Shown here: one piece after another, positions 35,743-45,010 of the stretch
Layout: each line of letters begins with the position of its first letter
How positions within the stretch are numbered: position 1 is the first letter of the stretch
Assembly (NCBI RefSeq): GCF_014385435.1
Contig: NZ_JACSUD010000010.1
Span: 1 to 64,000, forward strand
Direction: 5' to 3'
Length of the DNA stretch: 64,000 bases
DNA from: Alloprevotella sp. Lung230
GTDB lineage: Bacteria > Bacteroidota > Bacteroidia > Bacteroidales > Bacteroidaceae
Notes under the pieces: generated by a model
Databases searched by the model: none
What the model was told of the DNA's origin: nothing
What the model saw: the letters and a program-made list of their open reading frames with translations, nothing else
Made by a program: the position numbers and the translations under genes

Positions 35743-37776
35743 TCAACATAGTGAAAACTGTCCGTGGCGGAAAGCAATCCGGCCGCTGTCGAGCAGTTGG
35801 TCGATGACTTCGCCGGCCAGCTCGGCATCGTTGTGGCGCAGGCCGAAGTCGGTGGCGGCATGAGGTGCACCATCGCCCAGTGTGTGGAGGATGATTTGCT
35901 CTATTTCGGCCGCGCTGTGGAGGTGGGTCGAGGCTTCGTCGCACACATCGCAATGGCCGCAAGGGTGGGCGGAGTGGTCGTCGAAGTATTCGAGCAACTG
36001 CACGCTGCGACAGGTGTCGCTGTCGGTGCAATAGCGGAGCATACTGTGGATGCGGTGTTCAAACTGCCGCAGGCGCTCCTCGTAGACTTCGGAGGAGAGG
36101 TGCAGGCGACCGGGTTCGATGCGGCGGCAGAGGTAGGTGATGTGCGCCACCGATTTGCGCGGAATGTAGTGGAGGATGCGGGCGCGGTTGAGGTCCATCA
36201 GGATGGGGTAGACCTCGTCTTCGGTGAGTCCGCAGGCTTTGCCCAAAAGGCTCTCGTCGATGAAGACATAGTCGGAAAAAAGACCGGAATACTGCCGCAG
36301 CAGGGCTGTGAGCACGGCTTCTGCGCGCTCGTTGTGGCTGTCGTAGTCGTAGAGGGCATCGCGCTGGGTGATCATCATCAAGCGCGAGCGAGTGTCCTCG
36401 GCATCGGTGTATTCGAGATAGCCGGCCCGCTGGAGGATGGTGAAGGCATTGACCACAACGACCGGAAAGTGATGGAAGACGCGGCAGAATTTGTCCAAAT
36501 CAAATTCCAGCACTGCCCCTTCGCCATCGCCGGCCGCCATCTGGTAGTAGCACGCCACATCGTCGTAGATGGCATAGATGCGCTCCTTGGCCGGGAATGT
36601 CTGCGGGATGCGCTGGGCGAGCAGGCGGTGGTCGTGGGCGTTGTAGAGCAGGAGGGCGCGTGCCGGCCGGCCGTCGCGTCCTGCCCGACCGGCCTCTTGG
36701 AAGTAAGCCTCGATGGAATCGGGCAAATCGAGATGAACGACCAGTCGCACATCGGCCTTGTCGATGCCCATCCCAAAGGCATTGGTGGCCACCATCACGC
36801 GGGTGCGTCCCGTCTGCCACGCCTCTTGGCGCGCATCCTTGTCGGCAGCCGAGAGTCCGGCGTGGTAGTAGAGCGCTGAGATGCCCACGGACTCAAGGGT
36901 CAAAGCGGTGTCGCGCGTGCCGCTGCGCGAGCGGGTGTAGACAATGGCCGACCCTTCGGAAGTCTGGAGCAACTGCACCAAATCGCCGATTTTATCGTGG
37001 CTTTGGAGTACTTGGTAACTGATGTTGGGGCGTTCGAAGCTCATACGGAACACGCATTTTTCTCGAAACCCAAGTTGTTCCTGAATGTCATTGAGCACGG
37101 TGGGGGTGGCCGTTGCAGTGAGGGCGAGGATGGGCGTGCCGGGCAGTTCGGCGCGGAGGGCGCTCACTTGCAGGTAGGAGGGGCGGAAGTCGAACCCCCA
37201 TTGCGAAATGCAGTGCGCCTCGTCGACCGTGATGAAACTCACCTGCATCTGGTGAAGTTTGACCAAGAATATCTCCGTGTGGATGCGTTCGGGCGAGAGG
37301 TAGAGAAACTTGTATTGTCCCAAGATGACATTGTCCAGTTCGCGGAGAATGTCGTTGCGCGACATGCCCGAGTGGATGGCCGTGGCCAAGATGCCCCTTT
37401 GACGCAGGTTGGCCACCTGGTCCTTCATCAAGGCGATGAGGGGCGTGATGACGAGGCACGTGCCCTCCATCATCAGGGCCGGCACCTGAAAGGTGATGCT
37501 TTTCCCACCGCCCGTGGGCATCAGTCCCACGGTGTCCCTTCCGCTCAGAATGCTCTCAATGATGTCGCGCTGGATGCCGCGGAAGTCCGGATGGCCCCAG
37601 TAGCGTTGCAGCACGGCGCGTGGGTCGTCCTCCGTCGCAGCGTTGAGCGGTACGTCGGGGAGCAGGGAGTCGCCGGTCGGCACATAGTCGGTCGGTATGG
37701 AAGAGGGAGCACCGATGAGTGATTGGAGCGTGGCGTCTTCCGGATAAACCGGGGCTTCTGGAGAGAAATCGGACAT
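35743..37776 (-). CDS. recQ: ATP-dependent DNA helicase RecQ family
   Basis: 677 residues. Superfamily 2 motifs: Walker A LMPTGGGKS, DEAH in VDEAHCISQWGFDFRPSY, motif III LALTATAT and motif VI QEAGRAGRDGRPA. The RQC zinc site is visible as four Cys in CRSVQLL...HPCGHCDVC. No HRDC domain is evident after it; the protein ends about 75 residues later. The first ~55 residues are a nonconserved acidic/proline-rich extension. Unwinds recombination intermediates 3'-5' and often works with RecJ, whose gene is 26 nt upstream here. Confidence 0.92.
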   Translation of the reverse strand: MSDFSPEAPVYPEDATLQSLIGAPSSIPTDYVPTGDSLLPDVPLNAATEDDPRAVLQRYWGHPDFRGIQRDIIESILSGRDTVGLMPTGGGKSITFQVPALMMEGTCLVITPLIALMKDQVANLRQRGILATAIHSGMSRNDILRELDNVILGQYKFLYLSPERIHTEIFLVKLHQMQVSFITVDEAHCISQWGFDFRPSYLQVSALRAELPGTPILALTATATPTVLNDIQEQLGFREKCVFRMSFERPNISYQVLQSHDKIGDLVQLLQTSEGSAIVYTRSRSGTRDTALTLESVGISALYYHAGLSAADKDARQEAWQTGRTRVMVATNAFGMGIDKADVRLVVHLDLPDSIEAYFQEAGRAGRDGRPARALLLYNAHDHRLLAQRIPQTFPAKERIYAIYDDVACYYQMAAGDGEGAVLEFDLDKFCRVFHHFPVVVVNAFTILQRAGYLEYTDAEDTRSRLMMITQRDALYDYDSHNERAEAVLTALLRQYSGLFSDYVFIDESLLGKACGLTEDEVYPILMDLNRARILHYIPRKSVAHITYLCRRIEPGRLHLSSEVYEERLRQFEHRIHSMLRYCTDSDTCRSVQLLEYFDDHSAHPCGHCDVCDEASTHLHSAAEIEQIILHTLGDGAPHAATDFGLRHNDAELAGEVIDQLLDSGRIAFRHGQFSLC

Positions 37777-37802
37777 TTTTGAGCAAGAGGTAAGGGAGAA
37801 GA

Positions 37803-39521
37803 TTATTCTCGCGGCCGGATGTCTTCGATTTGGAGTTGCACCTCACCGCGTTTGTGGGTGTTTTCTTCGATGGCGTAGCAGATGTCGAAAGCGCGGCGTG
37901 TCTTGATGTAGCGCGCCTGACTGCTTTGTCCGAAGGCGATGCCGTTGATGATGGTGTTCGACTTGTTGTCGACGAGTTCGAGTTTGATGTGCTCCTGTCC
38001 GCGCCCCACGACCTTCGAAGTGCCGTAGTCGTAGACGCGATGGGTGCAGAAACTGGGACGTTCGTTGCCGGGACCGAAGGGGGCGAAGCGCTTGAGTTGC
38101 TGGTAGAACTGAAAGTTGATGTCGCTGAAATCCAGCACCGCAGTGATGTCGAGGGTGGGCTGAGTTTGTTCGTCAAGGATGTGTTCGGCCACATAGGCTT
38201 CAAAGCGGCGTGTAAACTCAGGAACATTTTCCACTTTCAAAGTTAGTCCGGCAGCGTAGGTGTGTCCTCCAAAGTTTTCGAGCAAATCAGCACAACTCTG
38301 GATGGCTTTGTAGACGTCAAATCCCGTGACGGAGCGTGCCGATCCTGTGGCCATGTCGTCCGATCGGGTAAGCACCACCGCCGGGCGGTAGTATTGTTCT
38401 GTGACGCGCGAGGCCACGATGCCAATCACGCCCTTGTGCCACTCCTCGTTGTAGATGACGATGCCGCGGCGGTCTTCGAGTCCCGGCAGGTTCTTCACTT
38501 GTTCGGTGGCTTGTTCGGTCATCTGTTTGTCGAGGTCTTTGCGTGCCTCGTTGTGGAGGTTGATGTGTGAGGCGATTTCACGCGCTGTGGCGTAGTCCTT
38601 CTCCACCAACAGTTGCACCGCTTCTTTGCCGTTTTGCATCCGTCCAGAAGCGTTGATGCGCGGACCAATCTTGAAGACGATGTCGTTCATTGAGAGTTCG
38701 CGATCCGAGAGACCACACACTTCGATGATGGCTTGCAGACCGATGGAAGGGTTGGTGTTGAGACGGCGCAACCCATGATGGGCGAGGATGCGATTTTCGC
38801 CCATGATGGGCACAATGTCCGAGGCGATGGAGATGGCGCAGAGGTCGAGCAACTCGTGCAGGCGGTTGAACTCGATGCCGTTGCTGGCCGCAAACGCCTG
38901 CATAAACTTAAAGCCGACACCGCAACCTGAGAGGTGGGTGTAGGGATAGTGGTTGTCGCGCCGCTTCGAGTTGAGAATGGCCACGGCGGGAGGCAATTCT
39001 TCGTCCGGCACGTGGTGGTCGCAAATGATGAAATCGATGCCCAGTTCTTTGGCGTAGGCAATCTCTTCAACTGCCTTGATGCCGCAGTCGAGCACGATGA
39101 TGAGGCGCACGCCACTTTCGGCCGCAAAATCCACCCCCTTTTTCGACACACCATATCCCTCCTCGTAGCGATCGGGGATGTAGTAGTCGATGTTGGGATA
39201 GTATTGACTGATGAACTTATAGACCAAAGCCACAGACGTCACGCCGTCCACATCGTAGTCGCCATAGACCATGATGCGCTCTTTCCGAAGAAGGGCGCGG
39301 TTGAGTCGTTCCACCGCTGCCTGCATGTCGTTCATGAGGAAGGGGTCGAGCAACTCTGTGAGCTGTGGGCGGAAGAAACGTCGGGCCTCACCGGCGGAAA
39401 AGATGCAGCGCTCACGCAACATTCGCCCAAAGACGGGGTGAATACCCAGTTCGTTGGCCAAATGGGTGGCTTCTGCGACTTCCTCGGCGGGTTGAGGTTC
39501 GTAGTTCCACTTGTAAATCAT
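37803..39521 (-). CDS. recJ: Single-stranded-DNA-specific exonuclease RecJ
   Basis: 572 residues from the ATG at 39521 (MIYKWNYEPQ). DHH phosphoesterase motifs: YGDYDVDGVTS, VLDCGIKA, CDHHVPDEELPPA, and the DHHA1 segment with INASGRMQNGKEA. C-terminal OB-fold ends SNTIINGIAFGQ. Degrades 5'-ended single strands in RecF-pathway repair and mismatch repair. First gene of the recJ-recQ unit. An upstream ATG at 39560 exists, but the shorter start fits the family. Confidence 0.94.
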   Translation of the reverse strand: MIYKWNYEPQPAEEVAEATHLANELGIHPVFGRMLRERCIFSAGEARRFFRPQLTELLDPFLMNDMQAAVERLNRALLRKERIMVYGDYDVDGVTSVALVYKFISQYYPNIDYYIPDRYEEGYGVSKKGVDFAAESGVRLIIVLDCGIKAVEEIAYAKELGIDFIICDHHVPDEELPPAVAILNSKRRDNHYPYTHLSGCGVGFKFMQAFAASNGIEFNRLHELLDLCAISIASDIVPIMGENRILAHHGLRRLNTNPSIGLQAIIEVCGLSDRELSMNDIVFKIGPRINASGRMQNGKEAVQLLVEKDYATAREIASHINLHNEARKDLDKQMTEQATEQVKNLPGLEDRRGIVIYNEEWHKGVIGIVASRVTEQYYRPAVVLTRSDDMATGSARSVTGFDVYKAIQSCADLLENFGGHTYAAGLTLKVENVPEFTRRFEAYVAEHILDEQTQPTLDITAVLDFSDINFQFYQQLKRFAPFGPGNERPSFCTHRVYDYGTSKVVGRGQEHIKLELVDNKSNTIINGIAFGQSSQARYIKTRRAFDICYAIEENTHKRGEVQLQIEDIRPRE

Positions 39522-39850
39522 TGTATATCTTGTTTTTGTTATCGAGAGAGAGGGTTCCACTTCGTGCCGGATGAAGGACGAGGTAGAGTTCAGCAGGCTA
39601 AGATACGTTTTTTTTCTGAGATAAGAGGTGATTAAACGAATTTTGTGCCGCTGTTTTTTGTCGAACTCGCTGAGAGAGGGTAGAGACTTGATGCTGAATT
39701 TCTCGATGAAATCGCGCTTTTTTGAACTTCAGAAAGAAAAGTGCTGGGGAGACGGAGAGGATGGTCGGTGCAACATCGTGCGCCGGACGGCAATGCGGGA
39801 TGCAAGGGAATTATATAAAATTGGTTGCTCAAAATCACCTGAATTGGGTA
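39522..39850. other. Divergent intergenic region between recJ and the heme locus
   Basis: About 330 nt. I see no gene. A -7-like box on the minus strand (TATCTTAG, near 39600) may serve recJ. The promoter for the heme operon lies at its right end. Confidence 0.5.
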
Positions 39851-39881
39851 TTGTTGCTTTTTAGAAAAAAACCGAACTTTG
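39851..39881 (+). promoter_or_regulatory. Probable promoter of the heme-acquisition operon
   Basis: TTG (39851-39853), 20 nt, GAACTTTG (39874-39881); one mismatch in the -7 box. No clear Fur-type palindrome seen nearby. Confidence 0.5.
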
Positions 39882-39911
39882 CAAACGAATTAAAACTTTT
39901 AATAAAACAGA

Positions 39912-40388
39912 ATGATGAAATCTGTATTTCGTACAATCGTACTTGCAGGGCTGGCATGGATTGTCGGCTTGTCGGCCTATGCCGCCGACTACGTGAAAGT
40001 GAGCGAAAAGGGCGGAAAGGATACTTATTTCGCACTGTCGGACAAGCCGGAGGTGACATTCACTGCCGACCATCTCGTGCTGAAGACAGCGAAGGAAACC
40101 ATCAACTACCCGCTGAGTGCACTGCTCACTTTTGAGTTTACCAATCGTCCGACGGGTATCAATGCCCTCGGCACGGAAGAAAGCCACGTTGTCTTCTCTT
40201 TCGAACAAACGCTCAAAGGACAAGGTTTGCAGCCGGGCAGCCGTGTCAGCGTTTACGCTGTGAGTGGGCAGACTGTCGCCTCGGCTGTGGTAGACGCCAA
40301 TGGCGCGGTGGAAATTGCGCTCGATGGACAAACCGGCGTCTTTATTGTAAAAACATTAACGAAATCATTTAAGCTCATTAGAAAATGA
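39912..40388 (+). CDS. Secreted protein with C-terminal sorting-like motif, heme locus
   Basis: 158 residues. Signal peptide (MMKSVFRTIVLAGLAWIVGLSAYA), a beta-rich middle (ADYVKVSEKGGKDTYFALSD) and an Ig-like tail ending TGVFIVKTLTKSFKLIRK, resembling the short C-terminal sorting domain of Bacteroidota secreted proteins. It overlaps the next gene by 4 nt (ATGA), indicating coupling. Not recognised beyond this. Its place at the head of a HmuY/HmuR-type operon suggests a role in heme or metal capture, but that is inference only. Confidence 0.65.
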   Translation: MMKSVFRTIVLAGLAWIVGLSAYAADYVKVSEKGGKDTYFALSDKPEVTFTADHLVLKTAKETINYPLSALLTFEFTNRPTGINALGTEESHVVFSFEQTLKGQGLQPGSRVSVYAVSGQTVASAVVDANGAVEIALDGQTGVFIVKTLTKSFKLIRK

Positions 40389-41314
40389 AAAAGATATTTA
40401 CTCTTCTTGTTGTTGCCCTTTTGGGGTTGAGCGTGCAAGCGCAAACTGTCACCATCACGAAGAAAGATGGTAGTGTGGTCACTTTCCAAGCCGGCGAAAT
40501 CCGCAATATCCAGTTTGCTCCGAGTGCGGCAAAGCCCGACACCACCGTGATACGTGAATTGACCGGCTATCTGATGGTGACCAGTGGCTTCTTTCCCAGC
40601 ACCTACTATGGTGATGCCGCCAAGATGAAGGTGATGATGGTCGAAAAACAGCAGTTGGTTCAGTTCTCCGACCCTATGTGGGGCACCGGCTTGTTCAACA
40701 TCACGCTGACCAAAGGACAAATCTCCGGTTCCGGCAAACTCGCAGTGCCTAATCAGCATGGCGGCGGTGTGAAGGAATATGATGCCACGATGAGCGGAAA
40801 AATGACCGAAATCGCCATCTCCATCCCCACGCTGATGGGCGGAACCACCATTACTTGGCACAACGGAAAACCTGCACCTGCTGTTAAAATCGCCGGTAGC
40901 TATCAGGGTGATGACAAGATCAATGTGGGTGGGATGTTCCCCTACACTTCTGCCGACAAGGTGACTTACAAAGTAGAGGCCAATGCCGATGGCACCATCA
41001 ATCTGGTTGTTCCCGAAGTGAAATACAACGGCACCGTGATGGGCGACCTCACCCTCGGCACCTACACCATCAAGAACATCCCCTACGACGAAACCCAAAA
41101 AGCCTTTGTGAAAGCCTATAAGGACGACAATATCAAGTTCCTTTTCACCATCGTGAAAGATGGCAACACCACACAGAAAGAATACACTTTCGACAAACCT
41201 CTTTGCAAGGTGATGGTTTCGAAAGATGACAAAGGGGTATTCGTGGTCAACAATACCTACCAGATGGGCGCTATGCCGATGCTCATCAACGGTACTTTCA
41301 AAAGCTCAAAGTAA
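40385..41314 (+). CDS. Calycin-like beta-barrel domain protein
   Basis: 309 residues. Signal peptide MKKIFTLLVVALLGLSVQAQ, an N-terminal motif shared with the preceding protein (VTITKKDGSVVTFQAGEIRN), then one or two beta-barrel regions with repeated strands (ELTGYLMVTSG, KVTYKVEANADGTINLVVPE). The pattern resembles calycin-like domain proteins of Bacteroidales that occur in HmuY loci; this is recalled, not searched. Calycin folds bind small hydrophobic ligands, so heme or another tetrapyrrole is a reasonable guess. 24 nt upstream of hmuY. Confidence 0.6.
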   Translation: MKKIFTLLVVALLGLSVQAQTVTITKKDGSVVTFQAGEIRNIQFAPSAAKPDTTVIRELTGYLMVTSGFFPSTYYGDAAKMKVMMVEKQQLVQFSDPMWGTGLFNITLTKGQISGSGKLAVPNQHGGGVKEYDATMSGKMTEIAISIPTLMGGTTITWHNGKPAPAVKIAGSYQGDDKINVGGMFPYTSADKVTYKVEANADGTINLVVPEVKYNGTVMGDLTLGTYTIKNIPYDETQKAFVKAYKDDNIKFLFTIVKDGNTTQKEYTFDKPLCKVMVSKDDKGVFVVNNTYQMGAMPMLINGTFKSSK

Positions 41315-41338
41315 TTCTTGATGAATAGAAAATAAGAT

Positions 41339-42139
41339 ATGTGTCTTAAACATCTTATTGTGATTGCAAAAGCCGTTGTAGGTTGTGTCATCTTCTCAAT
41401 GATGGCTGCCTGCAACGGCATTATGGATGGTATCTACGACCAACCGTCCGACCGTCCTGCGCTCGCGCAGGGGCAGCTCTATATCAATGCCACCAGTTGG
41501 CACAATTGGTACTATGTCGATTTCGACTCGTTGGCGCAATACATAGAAAAGGGCGACACGGAAGGGCTGATGAAGGCGCAAACCCATTTTACGGCCTATC
41601 CCATTCCCACGACCGCCGCTGCTTCTGCCCCTGCCGGAGCGACCACCGGACTTTATACCTATTGGTTTGACGTCTTCGGAAAAGGGCTCTCCAACAACGA
41701 GCAGCGCGGCTTTACCCCCACCGCTCCTCAACCCGAACCGCCCTCGTGGAGCATCGCCATCCACCGCAACAATGTGCGGACGAACGGCGGAGCAGTGCTC
41801 GCCACGCGCTACAAGTCGCTCAGCGAATTGCCGGCCGGCAGCAAAGAGTTCACCGGAGCCACGTTCGTGCCCGATGAGTGGAGCCAAAACGAAGTGTGGG
41901 CGGAGCAGTCGCAGATGTTGCAAGGCATCATTGGCTGCCAAGGCATCAAAATCAACAAAGTTTTGTCGTCGTGGCTGAAACTTGAGATTCCCCCCATGCC
42001 CCCCGCCTTCCGCCACAACTCACAGGTCTTCCTCATCCGCTTCCCGAATACCAAAGTAGCTGCTGTGCAGTTGGAAAACTACATGAACGCAGAAGGTACA
42101 AAATGCTGGCTGACCATCAACTATAAATACCCGTACTAA
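41339..42139 (+). CDS. hmuY: HmuY family heme-binding lipoprotein
   Basis: 266 residues. Lipobox at SMMAAC (Cys about residue 24) after a hydrophobic leader, so an outer-membrane-anchored hemophore-like protein. The HmuY N-terminal signature pattern is seen in LYINATSWHNWYYVDFDS. Other parts (DVFGKG, WSIAIHRNNVRTNGG) follow the family. P. gingivalis HmuY binds heme through two histidines. Few His are present here (H34-like WHNW, AIHRNN, FRHNS), and I cannot assign ligands. The stop overlaps the ATG of the receptor (TAATG), indicating coupled translation. Confidence 0.85.
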   Translation: MCLKHLIVIAKAVVGCVIFSMMAACNGIMDGIYDQPSDRPALAQGQLYINATSWHNWYYVDFDSLAQYIEKGDTEGLMKAQTHFTAYPIPTTAAASAPAGATTGLYTYWFDVFGKGLSNNEQRGFTPTAPQPEPPSWSIAIHRNNVRTNGGAVLATRYKSLSELPAGSKEFTGATFVPDEWSQNEVWAEQSQMLQGIIGCQGIKINKVLSSWLKLEIPPMPPAFRHNSQVFLIRFPNTKVAAVQLENYMNAEGTKCWLTINYKYPY

Positions 42140-44106
42140 TGACTATAAAGTACCCACTGTTATGGCTGGCGATTTGCAGCATCGGTACAGCATCGGCCGC
42201 CGAACCGCAGGACACTACTGCCTGGCGGGACGCGCAGCTCCACACCGTGGTCGTCACCGGGACGCGCACGCCCAAACTGTTGCTCAACTCGCCCGTATTG
42301 ACCGAAGTCATCACGGCTTCGCAGATTGCCCAAGCCGATGCCACCAACCTGCAAGACCTGTTACAGCACATCCTACCGGGCGTGGAGTTCTCCTATGCCA
42401 TGAACCAGCAGACGCACATGAACTTCGCCGGATTTGGCGGACAGAGCATGTTGGTGCTCGTCGATGGTGAGCGACTGGCGGGCGAAACGATGGACGATGT
42501 CGACTTCACGCGCCTCTCGATGGACAATGTCGATCATGTCGAAATCGTCAAAGGCGCTGCTTCGGCGCTTTATGGTTCCAATGCCAATGGAGGCGTCATC
42601 AATATCATCACCAAGGAGGCCGTGCAGCCTTTCGGGCTTAGTGTGAACGGCCGTATCGGACGACACAACGAACAGCGCTACGGACTCTCCTGGCAACAGG
42701 GCGGAGAGAAACTCACCAACCTTTTCAACGTGAGCCGCACCCGGATGGACAACTACGAGGTGAAAAGCGGCGACCATCCCGTGACGCGCGTCTTCTCCAC
42801 CATCTACGGCGATGCCGTTTGGAATTTCAAAAATCAGTTGACCTATCGCTGCACCGACCGCTTCAAACTGACCGGACGTGCCGGCTACTTCTTCCGACAA
42901 CTCACACGTACAGCCGATGCTCCGGAACGCTATCGCGACTTGAACGCGGGATTGAGAGGGCAGTGGGCCATCAGCGAAACCGACCATTTGGAGCTTTCCT
43001 ACGCCTTTGACGAATACGACAAGTCCGACTATCAGAAGCGGATGCGTCTCGACATCCGCGACTACGCCAACGTGCAAAATTCCCTCCGCCTGCTCTACAG
43101 CCATAGTCTCGGAGACGATGTCCTCTTGATGGGAGCCGACTATCTGCACGACTACATCTTCAACGACAAACTGGTGGGGCGCACGCGCCGACAGGATGCT
43201 GTCGATGCCTTTGCCCAGTACGACTGGAACATCAACCACGCCTGGGAACTGGTGGGCGCATTGCGTTATGACTACTTCTCCAACCAATCCCTCTCCCACT
43301 TAACTCCCAAACTGAGCGTGCGCTACCGTCCCGTGCGGCGTCTGACCTTCCGCTTCGGTTACGGCATGGGATTTCGTGCACCGACGTTGAAAGAGAAATA
43401 CTACAACTTCGACATGGCCGGCATTTGGACGGTCGACGGCAACCCCAACCTCAAGGCCGAGGTGAGTCACAACTTCAACCTTTCGGCCGAATACTTCCGG
43501 GGGCGCTATTGCTTCACCATGAGCGGCTACTACAACAATATCAACGACAAAATTGCCACCGGAGCGCCTTACTACAAGAACCCCTCGGACGTGATACCGC
43601 ATCTGCCCTATCTCAACCTCGCCGACTATTCGGTGGTGGGCGGTGAATTCACTGCTCTGGCGCGTTGGAGCAACGGACTCAGCGCCCGCCTTTCCTATGC
43701 CCTCACCGATGAGCATCTGCCGCGCAATAAGAACAACGACCGGGTGAACAACCAATACATCCCTGCGCGCAAGCACTCTCTCTCGGCACAAGCCAATTGG
43801 GACCATCAGTTCGGCACTTCCTACGGACTGAACATCGGCATCAACGGACGCCTCCTTTCGAGTGTGGACAATGAAGAGTTTGTCGACTACTACGACATTT
43901 CCAAAGGAATCAACACCATCCACTATCCTGCTTACAGCATCTGGAAACTCTCCACGGTGCACCGTCTGGGCAAAGCCGTGAAACTCACCGTGACCCTCGA
44001 CAATCTCCTCAACTACAAACCGAAATACTATTATCTGAACGCCCCGCTGACGGACGGACTCAACCTCCAAGTCGGTGCTTCTGTGGACCTTGATAACTTA
44101 TTTTAG
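42139..44106 (+). CDS. hmuR: TonB-dependent heme receptor, HmuR-like
   Basis: 655 residues. Signal peptide, a TonB-box/plug entry HTVVVTGTRTPKLLLNSPV, and plug domain to about residue 165 (ALYGSNANGGVINIITKE), then a 22-strand-type barrel ending ASVDLDNLF. The heme-receptor boxes FRAP (GFRAPTLKEKYYNFDM) and NPNL (VDGNPNLKAE) are both present. The histidine normally found between them is absent: the intervening residues are TLKEKYYNFDMAGIWTVDG. Imports heme or another ligand with HmuY. Coupled to hmuY by a 1-nt overlap and followed 3 nt later by a membrane protein. Confidence 0.9.
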   Translation: MTIKYPLLWLAICSIGTASAAEPQDTTAWRDAQLHTVVVTGTRTPKLLLNSPVLTEVITASQIAQADATNLQDLLQHILPGVEFSYAMNQQTHMNFAGFGGQSMLVLVDGERLAGETMDDVDFTRLSMDNVDHVEIVKGAASALYGSNANGGVINIITKEAVQPFGLSVNGRIGRHNEQRYGLSWQQGGEKLTNLFNVSRTRMDNYEVKSGDHPVTRVFSTIYGDAVWNFKNQLTYRCTDRFKLTGRAGYFFRQLTRTADAPERYRDLNAGLRGQWAISETDHLELSYAFDEYDKSDYQKRMRLDIRDYANVQNSLRLLYSHSLGDDVLLMGADYLHDYIFNDKLVGRTRRQDAVDAFAQYDWNINHAWELVGALRYDYFSNQSLSHLTPKLSVRYRPVRRLTFRFGYGMGFRAPTLKEKYYNFDMAGIWTVDGNPNLKAEVSHNFNLSAEYFRGRYCFTMSGYYNNINDKIATGAPYYKNPSDVIPHLPYLNLADYSVVGGEFTALARWSNGLSARLSYALTDEHLPRNKNNDRVNNQYIPARKHSLSAQANWDHQFGTSYGLNIGINGRLLSSVDNEEFVDYYDISKGINTIHYPAYSIWKLSTVHRLGKAVKLTVTLDNLLNYKPKYYYLNAPLTDGLNLQVGASVDLDNLF

Positions 44107-44109
44107 AAC

Positions 44110-45006
44110 ATGGAACAAACAAAGAAAACGAAGAAAAACTACTGGTTTAAGACCCTTATGTCTTTCCTGCTCGTGCTGCTCACCATGCCGCTCGGACACG
44201 CATTGATGATTCTCATGGAGCACTATCTCTCCTCCACCGCCCTGCACTATGCCGGTTTCCTCCTCGGATTTGTGGGCTTGATTATGGTCGTCATCGGTGT
44301 CTTTGCCAAAGGCGACACCCGACAGACCCTCTGGGGACTTTTCGGCGGCTTACTCTTCTGGACGGGATGGGTGGAATTCCTGTTCCAATACTATGCCAAC
44401 CGCTACGGCGTGTTGCCCGAAATGGAAAACGGGGAGATAGTCACCAAACCGGAATACCTCATCATGCCCGCCACCTTCGGCATCTGGATGATGGTCATGC
44501 TGCTCTACATCTTCTGCACCCGCACCGGTTGCGACTTCATCAACTGGCTGCAGAAGAAGTTTTTCGCCGGACGTAAGTCGGAGATTGTGGCCCGCCCCAT
44601 GACCCGCCACACCTCCATCGTCACCTTCATGGAGCTGAACATGATGCTCTGGACGCTCTATCTGGTACTGATGTTCTGCTACGACAAGAATTTCCTTGGC
44701 GACCACCATCCCGTCACTGCCATCGTGGGCGTGGTTTGCTTCATCGGTTCGATATTCATGTTCCGCAACCAACTGAAATTGTCCGGCTGGGGCGCCAACA
44801 TCCGTATGGCCATTGCCACGGTCATCATCTTCTGGACGCCGGTCGAAATCCTCGGCCGTCTCAACTTCTTCCAAGAAATTTGGACCGAGCCGCTCCAATA
44901 CGTGCCTCAAATGGTGACGGTGCTCATCGCCTTTATCGTTGTGGCCGTCTATTTGTGGGTGAATGCCTCCAAGCAACGCCCCAAGACTCCGCGTGCCGGT
45001 GAATGA
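44110..45006 (+). CDS. Multi-pass membrane protein of the heme locus
   Basis: 298 residues, about eight hydrophobic segments (for example SFLLVLLTMPLGHALMILM, YAGFLLGFVGLIMVVIGVFA, MPATFGIWMMVMLLYIF). Charged termini (MEQTKKTKKNYW..., SKQRPKTPRAGE). No transporter signature is recognisable. Several His (LGHALM, MEHYL, LHYAG, DHHPV) could bind heme iron. Position after hmuR with a 3-nt gap suggests a role in the same uptake or sensing pathway; similar unnamed membrane genes follow hmuYR in other Bacteroidales as far as I recall. Confidence 0.65.
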   Translation: MEQTKKTKKNYWFKTLMSFLLVLLTMPLGHALMILMEHYLSSTALHYAGFLLGFVGLIMVVIGVFAKGDTRQTLWGLFGGLLFWTGWVEFLFQYYANRYGVLPEMENGEIVTKPEYLIMPATFGIWMMVMLLYIFCTRTGCDFINWLQKKFFAGRKSEIVARPMTRHTSIVTFMELNMMLWTLYLVLMFCYDKNFLGDHHPVTAIVGVVCFIGSIFMFRNQLKLSGWGANIRMAIATVIIFWTPVEILGRLNFFQEIWTEPLQYVPQMVTVLIAFIVVAVYLWVNASKQRPKTPRAGE

Positions 45007-45010
45007 TCCC

